Part shown: positions 1-6,433 of the stretch, one piece after another
Layout of the letters: each line of letters opens with the position of its first letter
Numbering within the stretch: position 1 is the stretch's first letter
NCBI GenBank assembly: GCA_007124075.1
Contig: SLFV01000279.1
Location: forward strand, 1 to 6,457
Reading direction: 5' to 3'
DNA: 6,457 nt
Origin: Roseimaritima sp.
Lineage (GTDB): Bacteria > Planctomycetota > Planctomycetia > Pirellulales > Pirellulaceae
Translations under genes and position numbers: made by a program
Notes under the pieces: generated by a model
What the model was told of the DNA's origin: nothing
Database searches by the model: none
What the model saw: only the letters and a program-made list of their open reading frames with translations

Positions 1-63
1 ATGGCCCGGGACCGAGGTCCGACAAATCGAAGCCCAACAACGTTTCCGCAGGCCCAAAGTTGA
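1..63 (+). other. Left-edge coding remnant of uncertain frame
   Basis: All three plus-strand frames are open from the left edge. Frame 1 ends at a TGA at 61-63, which overlaps the TTG start at 60 in a TTGA arrangement typical of translationally coupled genes. Frame 2 ends at a TGA at 83-85 with a hydrophilic, basic tail. Frame 3 runs without a stop straight into the DUF1501 gene and has the highest third-position GC of the three. The stretch is therefore either the 3' end of an upstream gene or an N-terminal extension of DUF1501. Planctomycete DUF1501 genes often follow a DUF1549/DUF1553 cytochrome-type gene, but neither terminated frame shows that family's usual ending. No function can be given. 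Confidence 0.2.
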
Positions 64-1607
64 CAAGCCGGCAGCAGAACGTTGAACTGCAGCAGCATGT
101 ACCCGCAAGCGAAGAGCTCGACCAGCTTGCCCAGGCATTCTATCGACGGCGCTTCCTGGTCGATGGATTGCAAGGTGCCGGGGCGATGGCCCTGGCTTCG
201 TTGTTCACGCAAGACGGGGTGTCTGCTGGTGATGGGACCACGGACATGGTTTCGCCGCATGATCCCACGGTCCCTCGTCCGGAACACTTTCCCGCGAAAG
301 CCAAACGGATCATATACATCTACCTGGAGGGCGGTCCCAGCCAGATGGATCTGTTCGACCCGAAGCCCCGCTTAAATCAGCTTGATGGGCAACCTCTTCC
401 CGATTCGATGCTGGAAAACGTTAGCTTTGCGTTCCTCAAGAAAGATTCCGCAAAATTAATGGCGACGCCGCGGAAGTTCATCCGTTACGGGCAGTGCGGG
501 ATGGAGCTAAGCGATCTACTGCCGCATTTGGGGTCATGCGCCGACGATCTGTGCTTGATTCGTTCCATGCACACCGACCAGTTTAATCATTTGCCTGGAC
601 AATTGATGATGAACTGTGGTTCGCCGATCGCCGGACGCCCCAGCATCGGCTCCTGGCTTGCCTACGGTCTGGGAAGCGAATCCCGCGATTTGCCTGCTTT
701 TGTCTCGCTGGTGACCGTCGGCCGTGGTATTCCAGGCGGGTCTGCCAGTTGGTCCAGTGGGTTTCTGCCCAGCACCTACTCCGGCACTCAATTTCGCAGC
801 GATGGAGACCCGGTGCTAAATTTGGGGAACCCCGTCGGGGTTGATTACGCCGCGCAACAAGCCAGTATCCAAGCGATCAACGACTTGAATCGCTTGCACC
901 AACGAGATGTTGCCGACAGTGAATTGGCCGCCAGGATCAATGCCTACGAATTGGCTTTTCGAATGCAAGCTGCTGCACCGGAGCTGACCGATTTATCGGA
1001 TGAATCCCAGGCAACGCTGGATGCTTACGGGCTGGAGCGGGAGGAACCTGCGATCAAGTCGAATCTGGGCGGAGTCGGGTTGTTTGGGCCCTTTGCACGC
1101 AATTGTTTGTTGGCACGACGTTTGGTTGAACGCGGTGTTCGTGTGGTGGGAATTTTTCATTCGTCGTGGGATCATCACAGCAATCTTGATCCGCAACTGC
1201 GGCACAATTGTTTGATGGCGGATCAACCGATCGCGGCGCTGTTGAAGGACTTGAAACAGCGCGGGCTGCTGGACGAGACCCTGGTGGTGTGGAATTCGGA
1301 ATTTGGGAGAACCCCGTTGGGGGAGAACCGGCAGGGGGCAAATTCTCGGGTCACCGGTCGGGACCACCACCCTTACGCCTTCAGCATTTGGATGGCGGGA
1401 GGCGGCGTCAAGGGGGGCCAGGTGATCGGGGAGACCGACGAAATTGCGTGGGGGGTCGCTCGCGATCCTGTTCACGTGCATGACCTGCAAGCAACGATTT
1501 TGCACCTGTGCGGCCTGGACCATACAAAGCTGACCTACCGGTTCCAGGGACGCGATTTTCGATTAACCGACGTCCACGGCCATGTGGTCCAATCGGTGCT
1601 CACCTAA
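60..1607 (+). CDS. DUF1501 family protein with twin-arginine-like leader
   Basis: DUF1501 proteins have the alkaline phosphatase/sulfatase-like fold and are abundant in planctomycetes. Most are exported, and their substrate is unknown. From the TTG at 60 the protein has 515 residues, slightly longer than the usual 430-490. Residues 29-33 read RRRFL and are followed by a small-residue hydrophobic stretch to about residue 49, which resembles a Tat signal. The first ATG, at 186, would cut this signal off, so the start must lie at or before 60. Family motifs appear in order: EGGPSQMDLFDPKP at 90-103, SWDHH at 369-373, EFGRTP at 414-419, GRDHHP at 433-438 and HVHDLQATILHL at 472-483. The C-terminal LTYRFQGRDFRLTDVHG block shows an intact end. 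The Asp and His residues in these motifs are the likely metal or active-site positions, by analogy with the fold. No Shine-Dalgarno site is evident, and the frame is open to the left edge, so the true start may lie outside the window. It probably shares a transcript with the DUF218 gene 17 bp downstream. Confidence 0.9.
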   Translation: MTSRQQNVELQQHVPASEELDQLAQAFYRRRFLVDGLQGAGAMALASLFTQDGVSAGDGTTDMVSPHDPTVPRPEHFPAKAKRIIYIYLEGGPSQMDLFDPKPRLNQLDGQPLPDSMLENVSFAFLKKDSAKLMATPRKFIRYGQCGMELSDLLPHLGSCADDLCLIRSMHTDQFNHLPGQLMMNCGSPIAGRPSIGSWLAYGLGSESRDLPAFVSLVTVGRGIPGGSASWSSGFLPSTYSGTQFRSDGDPVLNLGNPVGVDYAAQQASIQAINDLNRLHQRDVADSELAARINAYELAFRMQAAAPELTDLSDESQATLDAYGLEREEPAIKSNLGGVGLFGPFARNCLLARRLVERGVRVVGIFHSSWDHHSNLDPQLRHNCLMADQPIAALLKDLKQRGLLDETLVVWNSEFGRTPLGENRQGANSRVTGRDHHPYAFSIWMAGGGVKGGQVIGETDEIAWGVARDPVHVHDLQATILHLCGLDHTKLTYRFQGRDFRLTDVHGHVVQSVLT

Positions 1608-1624
1608 CGGCCCGCTGATCCTCT

Positions 1625-2443
1625 ATGTACGAATTAGTAACCCAACTTGCTCGCCCTTCCGTGATCTTACTGATTGCGACGATCGTCAGCGCCATTCCAC
1701 TCGTTTTTTTCGCCAAACCCTGTTCTCGCCGGCAGCGTGTTTTGTTCCGATGCAGCTTTGGTCTGCTGCTGGTTCTGTGCATGCCTGTGGTGGCAACGCT
1801 GTGCCTAGGATCGCTGGAATGGCGTTATCCGTTGGTCACGAGCCGACCTAACGAATGTCAGGCGATCGTTTGTTTGGGAGGTTACCTGAAACCGGTGGAC
1901 CCCGCTTTCGAACGCCAGGAACTTGGGGGAGATTCCATCATTCGCTGTCTCTTGGCTGCGGAACTTTATCGTTCTGGACCCGCAGTGCCCGTATTAGTGT
2001 GTGGCGGCATCGTGGAATACCCTTCGGAAACGACCATTGCCGACGCGATGAGCGAATTGCTGGTCGGATTGGGGGTGGATCGTGAGGATATCTGGATCGA
2101 AAACCGCTCCACATCGACTCATGAAAATGCCCTCTTCGGCGCTGAACTGCTGCGGAGCCAAGGCGTGCAGACGGTTGCATTGGTCACGGACGCACTGCAT
2201 ATGACTCGCGCGCGTCGCTGTTTCGAAGTTCAGGGAATCGAAGTCATTCCCCGTGGGGCTAGGCATCGCGCTGGATCGGTCGTGTTCAAACCCGATGCGT
2301 TCATTCCCGCCCTGACCCGAATCGGTGCGGTGGATGAAACCTTGCATGAATACTTGGGAATTGTCTGGTACTGGATGGGGGGATACTTCGACCAACAGGA
2401 GGCTGCCGACGAACCAAGTTTTGTCTTAGCGAACCGTCGCTGA
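1625..2443 (+). CDS. DUF218 family membrane protein (YdcF/ElyC/SanA-like)
   Basis: This 272-residue protein matches the DUF218 family, whose characterised members (ElyC, SanA) affect cell-envelope integrity by an unknown reaction; ElyC has a similar length (about 260). Two hydrophobic segments at about residues 12-30 and 43-62 suggest a membrane anchor placing the domain outside the cytoplasm. The DUF218 domain runs from about 78 to 252. It contains AIVCLGGY (80-87), VLVCGG (123-128), ENRSTSTHENA (159-169), where STxTxEN is a family hallmark, and VTDALHMTRARRCF (187-200). The last is the family's conserved His/Arg motif. HEYLGIVWY (241-249) matches the common C-terminal block. The start is the ATG at 1625, which gives complete transmembrane segments, but no clear ribosome binding site precedes it. 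The 17 bp gap after the DUF1501 stop argues for co-transcription. Which DUF218 subgroup it belongs to cannot be settled by eye. Confidence 0.88.
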   Translation: MYELVTQLARPSVILLIATIVSAIPLVFFAKPCSRRQRVLFRCSFGLLLVLCMPVVATLCLGSLEWRYPLVTSRPNECQAIVCLGGYLKPVDPAFERQELGGDSIIRCLLAAELYRSGPAVPVLVCGGIVEYPSETTIADAMSELLVGLGVDREDIWIENRSTSTHENALFGAELLRSQGVQTVALVTDALHMTRARRCFEVQGIEVIPRGARHRAGSVVFKPDAFIPALTRIGAVDETLHEYLGIVWYWMGGYFDQQEAADEPSFVLANRR

Positions 2444-2446
2444 CAC

Positions 2447-2518
2447 AATCCTGTCAATCCTGTCAATCCTGTCAATCCTGTCAATCCTGTCGATCCTGTC
2501 GATCCTGTCGATCACCGA
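2447..2518. repeat. 9-bp tandem repeat array (AATCCTGTC / GATCCTGTC)
   Basis: Seven perfect-length 9-bp units run head to tail from 2447 to 2509: five copies of AATCCTGTC followed by two of GATCCTGTC. A degenerate eighth unit starting GATC lies at 2510-2518. The array begins three bases after the DUF218 stop codon and sits wholly in the gap before the RtcB gene. Because the period is a multiple of three, every frame through it is open, which creates artificial Leu-Thr-Gly and Asp-Arg-Ile repeats on the minus strand; these are not treated as genes. Each unit is non-palindromic, and I see no spacers, so this is a minisatellite and not a CRISPR array. Confidence 0.93.
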
Positions 2519-2570
2519 TCCGGGTGAAGGCCTGTTGATCGTCTGCTCGAACCACATCCAACGTGTCATC

Positions 2571-3962
2571 ATGAATGGTCCGCAACTGAAAAAGCTGGGT
2601 GTGCCAGATCCTTGTGTCAAACCCGCCGTCAACGCGATTCGGTTGTTGTCGCAGCAGCAGCGTCTGACCAAGCCCCAAATGCGGCAGCAGGTACGGTCGG
2701 TGGTTCAAGATCCAGAGCACTTTGTCGCCGAACCAATTTGGCGACCGTTCGCCCAGGCGTTGCTGGCGCACGCTCAGACCCCACAACCGCGGCAGGTTCC
2801 CTACCAAACTTGGGGTGCGTCGGGAATCGACTCACAGACTCACGCCCAGATGCAGCAAGCGTGTTGCCTGCCGGTCGCGGTCCGTGGCGCTCTGATGGCC
2901 GACGCTCATGTCGGTTACGGCTTGCCGATCGGTGGCGTATTGGCATGTGAAAACGCCGTGGTTCCCTACGCGGTCGGTGTGGATATTGCGTGTCGCATGA
3001 AGCTTTCGATCCTGGATTTGCCATCGGGGGTGATAAACTCCCAAGCCGATCGGATGGAGCGTGCGTTACAGCAGGGCACTCGGTTCGGGGTCGGAGCCAG
3101 CCACGAAAAACCGCAATCGCACGTGGTCATGGATGCTGACTGGAGCGTCAGCCCGGTGACGCGCCAGTTCAAAGACCGCGCCTGGCGACAACTGGGGACT
3201 TCCGGATCGGGTAACCATTTCGTTGAATTTGGGATCGTCCAGCTAAACGACGCACCGGGAAAGCTGGGGCTGGAACCTGGCGAATATCTGGGCCTGCTAA
3301 GTCACAGTGGCAGTCGAGGTACCGGGGCAGCGGTGTGCAACCGCTACAGCCAAATCGCCCGCAGTCGGTTACCTCCCGGATACCAGGACTTCCGAAATCT
3401 GGCCTGGTTAGACCTTGATAGCGACGCAGGCCAGGAATATTGGGCGGCAATGAATTTAATGGGTGATTACGCCGCAGCGAATCATGATGTGATCCACCGT
3501 TTGGTTTGCCAGCTTGCGGGTGCCCGAATCATCGGGGGCATCGAGAACCACCATAATTTTGCTTGGATCGAAGAACACGCTGGTCGCCAATTGGTGGTTC
3601 ACCGTAAGGGGGCAACCCCTGCGGGCAAGGGAGCCTTGGGGATGATTCCGGGAACGATGGCGGATCTTGCCTATATCGTCGCAGGGTTGGATCACCCCGA
3701 TGCACTTGCTTCGGCCTCCCACGGTGCGGGCCGCCAGATGTCGCGTAAACAGGCCAAGAACACCTATCGTTGGAACCGTGTCCGCAATGATTTGGCAAAA
3801 CGCGGGGTACGTGTCCTTAGTGCCGACGCCGACGAAGTTCCAGGTGCCTACAAAGACATTCACGAGGTGATGCGGCGGCAAGCGGATTTGGTTGAAACCC
3901 TGGGAACATTCCAGCCAAGGATCGTCAAAATGTGTGGGGATGGCAGCCGCGCGGAGGACTAG
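2571..3962 (+). CDS. rtcB: RtcB-family RNA-splicing ligase
   Basis: RtcB joins a 2',3'-cyclic phosphate or 3'-phosphate RNA end to a 5'-hydroxyl end, using GTP and Mn2+, in cytoplasmic RNA repair or tRNA splicing. From the ATG at 2571 the protein has 463 residues, within the family range (E. coli about 408, archaeal about 480 without intein). The motifs are complete: DAHVGYGLPIGG (111-122), GVDIAC (136-141) with the Mn-binding Asp138 and Cys141, GSGNHF (212-217), HSGSRG (245-250), ENHHN (325-329), HRKGAT (344-349) and SHGAGR (383-388). In that last motif, His384 corresponds to the histidine that becomes guanylylated. An in-frame TTG at 2535, with GAAGG at 2526-2530, would add 12 residues. I prefer the ATG because MNGPQLKKLGVP matches the usual N-terminus of relatives, although it has no visible Shine-Dalgarno site. 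No archease, RtcA or PrfH gene is adjacent. It lies 127 bp after the DUF218 gene and may share its transcript. Confidence 0.93.
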   Translation: MNGPQLKKLGVPDPCVKPAVNAIRLLSQQQRLTKPQMRQQVRSVVQDPEHFVAEPIWRPFAQALLAHAQTPQPRQVPYQTWGASGIDSQTHAQMQQACCLPVAVRGALMADAHVGYGLPIGGVLACENAVVPYAVGVDIACRMKLSILDLPSGVINSQADRMERALQQGTRFGVGASHEKPQSHVVMDADWSVSPVTRQFKDRAWRQLGTSGSGNHFVEFGIVQLNDAPGKLGLEPGEYLGLLSHSGSRGTGAAVCNRYSQIARSRLPPGYQDFRNLAWLDLDSDAGQEYWAAMNLMGDYAAANHDVIHRLVCQLAGARIIGGIENHHNFAWIEEHAGRQLVVHRKGATPAGKGALGMIPGTMADLAYIVAGLDHPDALASASHGAGRQMSRKQAKNTYRWNRVRNDLAKRGVRVLSADADEVPGAYKDIHEVMRRQADLVETLGTFQPRIVKMCGDGSRAED

Positions 3963-3970
3963 CCATCACT

Positions 3971-4016
3971 TGGCACTCCCCCCGCATCGCTGTCGACGGC
4001 AATGGGGCGAGTGTCA
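3971..4016. terminator. Hairpin between convergent genes, candidate bidirectional terminator
   Basis: Bases 3971-3983 (TGGCACTCCCCCC) pair with 4004-4016 (GGGGCGAGTGTCA) over 13 positions with one G-T wobble and one C-C mismatch. Inside the 20-base loop a second small stem forms, 3989-3992 with 3997-4000. It lies between the RtcB stop at 3962 and the sulfatase stop at 4030, where a shared terminator is expected. There is no T-tract on either side, so if it ends transcription it is not a classical intrinsic terminator. Confidence 0.5.
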
Positions 4017-4029
4017 GTCTCGATTGTCA

Positions 4030-5622
4030 TTAGGGCGATGTGTCGAGTCGTTGGTCCTGGGGGGTCATTTTTCCCGGAGGACGAACTCCGCTGCCTACGC
4101 GTTGGCTCAGCCGGTCACCGAGGTCCTCGCGAAACGCTTCCGCGGCTGCCAGCAGTCTCGCGACGACTTCGGGGTGCTGCTGTTGAACATTGGCCGTTTC
4201 ACCAATGTCGGAGCGCAAATCGTACAACGCCTGCTCGGCTTGACTTTGCGAATACGGAATCGGTCTCCCGTCATCGCGTCCGACCCTGCCAGCTAGAGTG
4301 CGATAGGCGTGTGGAAAAACCAGCTTGAACTGACGGTCGCGAACCGCCTGCAGTTCCCCGTTGCGGTAGTAGCATGCGAATGCTTCATGAGGGGACAAAA
4401 CAGACGCGTCGCCCCACAGCAACGGGCGAATATCTTTGCCATCGATTTTGTGAGCTGGCAGCGGCGCGCCGACAAGGTGGGCTACCGTCGGCAGGATGTC
4501 GATCGTCGATGCCAGTTCAGCACAGGTCGTCGCCGTTGGGATCGTTCCGGGCCACCACATGACCGTCGGCACTCGGTAGCCACCCTCAAACATCGTTCCT
4601 TTGCCTTCGCGCAGCGGTCCGGCCGAACCGGCGTGCGTGCCGTAGCTTAGCCAGGGACCATTGTCCGAGGTGAAAATCACCAAGGTTTGTTCGGCCAATT
4701 TCAGTTCCCGCAATGTCTCCAAAATCTGCCCGACCGACCAGTCAACCTCCAACATCACGTCGCCAAACAGGCCCACGCCACTTTTGCCCTGGAACGCTTC
4801 GGATGCATACAGCGGAACATGGACCATGGGATGAGCAAGGTAAAGAAAAAAACGCTGATCCGCGTGCCGACGGATGAAATCAACCGATCGCTCCGTGAAT
4901 TGCCGTGTCATTTGCTCCTGATCGGAAGGTTGCATCTCCGGGATAACAACGTTGGTGCCTTCGATCATCGGCAGCGGGGGCCAACGATTCTTGGCCGATG
5001 GGTCTTTCTCCAACCGTGCCAAGTCTTCCGGGTGGAAAGGCCACATGTCGTTGGAATACGGGATCCCGTAGTACTCGTCAAATCCATGATGGGTTGGCAA
5101 AAATCGTGGATGATGTCCCAGGTGCCATTTGCCATAGCAAGCGGTAGCGTAGCCGCCGGACCGGCAGATTTCGGCCAGCGTTACTTCACCGTCACTGATC
5201 CCGATGTTGGAAGCGGGACCCAACGCCCCGTCAATGCCGACCCGACGATGCAAGCAACCTGTCAGCAGCGCTGCTCGCGATGCCGAACAAACTGCGGAGG
5301 AGGTCACAAAATCAGTAAAGACACGCCCCTCCCGAGCCATGCGATCAAGATTTTTGGTCGGATACGGCGTGTCCGCGAAGGCACCAATGTCGGCATACCC
5401 CATGTCATCCATGAAGATCACGATCACATTGGGAGGATCGGTCGCGAACCCCTTTCGCGAATCACGCCCAACCAAGAAGGCCAAAATCAGCAGCACCAAC
5501 CAGATGCGGACATGCCGCACGCTCAACCCGGCGGATTTCCGGGTGGTCGTAGCGTCCTGAAAACCGGAAACGGTCTCGGGGTCGGTTGGGAATGGTTTAG
5601 TCAGAGATATATTCGCCATCAT
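4030..5622 (-). CDS. Secreted or membrane-anchored sulfatase (arylsulfatase type, CSASR active site)
   Basis: A formylglycine-dependent sulfatase that would hydrolyse sulfate esters, probably on sulfated polysaccharides, outside the cytoplasm. Numbered from the ATG at 5622 (530 residues), a hydrophobic segment at about 39-52 precedes the catalytic domain. NVIVIFMDDMGYAD (65-78) supplies the paired metal-binding aspartates. CSASRAALLTG (112-122) is the sulfatase signature, with Cys112 as the residue converted to formylglycine; the usual proline at position three is alanine, a known minor variant (C-x-P/A-x-R). GKWHLGH (164-170), HPMVHVP (264-270), TSDNGP (318-323) and REGKGTMFEGGYRVP (338-352) complete the active site. 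The tail carries RPPGK. The start is uncertain: in-frame alternatives are ATG 5619, ATG 5709 and TTG 5745, none with a clear ribosome binding site. I chose 5622 because it leaves one signal segment just before the domain; the longer forms add a second one. No formylglycine-generating enzyme gene is in the window, and the substrate cannot be predicted. Confidence 0.9.
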   Translation of the reverse strand: MMANISLTKPFPTDPETVSGFQDATTTRKSAGLSVRHVRIWLVLLILAFLVGRDSRKGFATDPPNVIVIFMDDMGYADIGAFADTPYPTKNLDRMAREGRVFTDFVTSSAVCSASRAALLTGCLHRRVGIDGALGPASNIGISDGEVTLAEICRSGGYATACYGKWHLGHHPRFLPTHHGFDEYYGIPYSNDMWPFHPEDLARLEKDPSAKNRWPPLPMIEGTNVVIPEMQPSDQEQMTRQFTERSVDFIRRHADQRFFLYLAHPMVHVPLYASEAFQGKSGVGLFGDVMLEVDWSVGQILETLRELKLAEQTLVIFTSDNGPWLSYGTHAGSAGPLREGKGTMFEGGYRVPTVMWWPGTIPTATTCAELASTIDILPTVAHLVGAPLPAHKIDGKDIRPLLWGDASVLSPHEAFACYYRNGELQAVRDRQFKLVFPHAYRTLAGRVGRDDGRPIPYSQSQAEQALYDLRSDIGETANVQQQHPEVVARLLAAAEAFREDLGDRLSQRVGSGVRPPGKMTPQDQRLDTSP

Positions 5623-5797
5623 GCGCACCAGGGACAAATGAAGCTGGAGGATCTGGTCCTGCCCGCAGATTGCGAGCAGGATTGAAAAAAGGCAAACGAC
5701 ACGGAGCATTCTTGGCCGGAGAACTTCGTTCGTTCGTCCCAGCAACAGGTTACATCATCCCGGTGCGAATTTCACCTTCGTAGAACCAACTGCGGTT

Positions 5798-5837
5798 AAA
5801 AATCGTCGTCGTGCGATCAGGCAAGCGGCAGACGATT
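5798..5837 (-). terminator. Candidate intrinsic terminator after the small secreted protein gene
   Basis: Read on the minus strand, AATCGTC (5837-5831) pairs perfectly with GACGATT (5807-5801), and the second arm runs into a short T-tract (5803-5798). It begins about 27 bases after the stop codon at 5864, as expected for a terminator. The stem is only 7 bp and the loop is 23 bases, although a GACGACGA register shift allows an alternative fold with three extra inner pairs, so it is weak. Confidence 0.35.
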
Positions 5838-5863
5838 GCGCAAGTAACCTTCGCGATCACGTT

Positions 5864-6208
5864 TTAGAACCGATAACGAATCGCCGGACCGAAGGGGCGA
5901 GGACGGACGGGATACTTGTAAACCGGATAAGCTGGTCGAAAACTCCGCACTGGTGCACGATAGATCGGCGGACGGTACACGCCGTATGGACGAACCACCG
6001 GGGCGTAACCCCGAGACCGATAAACAGGCACCGCCGGTCGGAAACCGACTCGGGGACCAAAGCTGGGACCATAGCCGTATCCAAATCCCGGTCCGAAACC
6101 ACCGACCTGAACCGAGAAAAACTGCGCCTTCGATTCCTTTGCGTCCCAACTGGTTACCAACGCGATCGCCAACAGGGGGGCGACAACCCACTTCGCTAAC
6201 TTGGTCAT
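5864..6208 (-). CDS. Small secreted Gly/Tyr/Arg/Pro-rich protein, function unknown
   Basis: I do not recognise a named family. From the ATG at 6208 the protein has 114 residues. Residues 1-28 form a classical signal peptide: a basic start (MTKLAK), a hydrophobic core at 8-19 and likely cleavage after SKA at 26-28. The mature part (29-114) opens with a Gly/Phe/Tyr-rich stretch (37-51) and continues as an Arg/Pro/Tyr-rich tail. It holds about 13 Arg, 1 Lys, 11 Tyr and 16 Pro with no Asp, Glu or Cys, so it is strongly basic and probably disordered. The motif RPA[VY]PVY[RK] occurs twice, at 57-64 and 91-98. The start is supported by AAGGAGA (6221-6215), spaced about seven bases before the ATG, the best ribosome binding site in the window. 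The frame stays open upstream to 6301, but the longer form would bury the signal peptide. Planctomycetes encode many such short exported proteins; a cell-surface or polymer-binding role is only a guess. Confidence 0.8.
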   Translation of the reverse strand: MTKLAKWVVAPLLAIALVTSWDAKESKAQFFSVQVGGFGPGFGYGYGPSFGPRVGFRPAVPVYRSRGYAPVVRPYGVYRPPIYRAPVRSFRPAYPVYKYPVRPRPFGPAIRYRF

Positions 6209-6214
6209 TGCAAA

Positions 6215-6221
6215 TCTCCTT
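6215..6221 (-). promoter_or_regulatory. Shine-Dalgarno site of the small secreted protein
   Basis: On the minus strand AAGGAGA lies about seven bases before the ATG at 6208. It is a near-perfect anti-16S match and decides the start against the longer open frame reaching 6301. Confidence 0.85.
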
Positions 6222-6240
6222 GCAAAAATGAATAAACGTG

Positions 6241-6260
6241 AGGGCCAAACAACTGGCCCT
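6241..6260 (-). promoter_or_regulatory. Perfect inverted repeat in the leader of the small secreted protein gene
   Basis: AGGGCCA (6241-6247) and TGGCCCT (6254-6260) form a perfect 7-bp stem with a six-base loop. It lies about 20 bases upstream of the Shine-Dalgarno site on the minus strand, and probably downstream of the promoter. It could be an mRNA-stabilising 5' hairpin, an attenuator or a repressor operator. The sequence between stem and Shine-Dalgarno is T-rich but has no long T-run, so termination is the least supported option. Confidence 0.5.
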
Positions 6261-6272
6261 GCGAAGCCATTT

Positions 6273-6301
6273 TTAATGCAAAATGCTTGCCAATATTTCA
6301 A
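6273..6301 (-). promoter_or_regulatory. Tentative promoter for the small secreted protein gene
   Basis: On the minus strand TTGAAA (6301-6296, five of six matches to the sigma-70 -35 box) is followed after 17 bases by CATTAA (6278-6273), a poor -10 box. It lies in the AT-richest part of the intergenic DNA and would place the inverted repeat at 6241-6260 in the transcribed leader. The -10 match is weak enough that the real promoter may differ. Confidence 0.25.
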
Positions 6302-6433
6302 AGATTCTCAAATAATCGCGAGCTGGTTTGCTGCAGACCAAATGGCGTAAGCGTTTTCTAAGAAAAATGTTCATCCCGCTGGGTTGTTCAGGCCATCGGT
6401 TAAGCTGCTTGCAGCGACTGGATTCGAGGAATA
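6302..6433. other. Intergenic region without a supported gene
   Basis: Short open frames cross this stretch on both strands, including one on the minus strand open from the right edge to a TAA at 6275-6273, but none has a ribosome binding site, conserved motif or gene-like composition. No RNA gene, repeat or terminator was recognised. Confidence 0.5.

Noticed and set aside
993..1523. A 176-codon minus-strand open frame opposite the DUF1501 gene
   Set aside because: It lies fully within the region encoding conserved DUF1501 motifs and has no recognisable protein features.
2447..2518. CRISPR-like array
   Set aside because: Units are 9 bp and contiguous, with no unique spacers, and no cas genes are nearby.
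2512..2527. Small hairpin TCACC/GGTGA just after the tandem repeat
   Set aside because: A 5-bp stem with no T-tract is expected by chance and is not positioned convincingly for termination or translation control.
2426..2807. Minus-strand frames with Asp-Arg-Ile, Arg-Gln-Asp or Leu-Thr-Gly tandem repeats
   Set aside because: The peptide repeats arise only because the 9-bp DNA repeat is a multiple of three; the frames otherwise lie opposite RtcB or DUF218 coding sequence.
4687..5685. A 332-codon open frame on the plus strand opposite the sulfatase
   Set aside because: It is antisense to a gene with complete sulfatase motifs, its translation shows no domain-like pattern, and no start signal supports it. 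Long antisense frames are common in GC-rich DNA.
5817..6248. A 143-codon minus-strand frame overlapping the small secreted protein in another frame
   Set aside because: The alternative frame has the signal peptide, the ribosome binding site and the repeated motif; this one has none of them.
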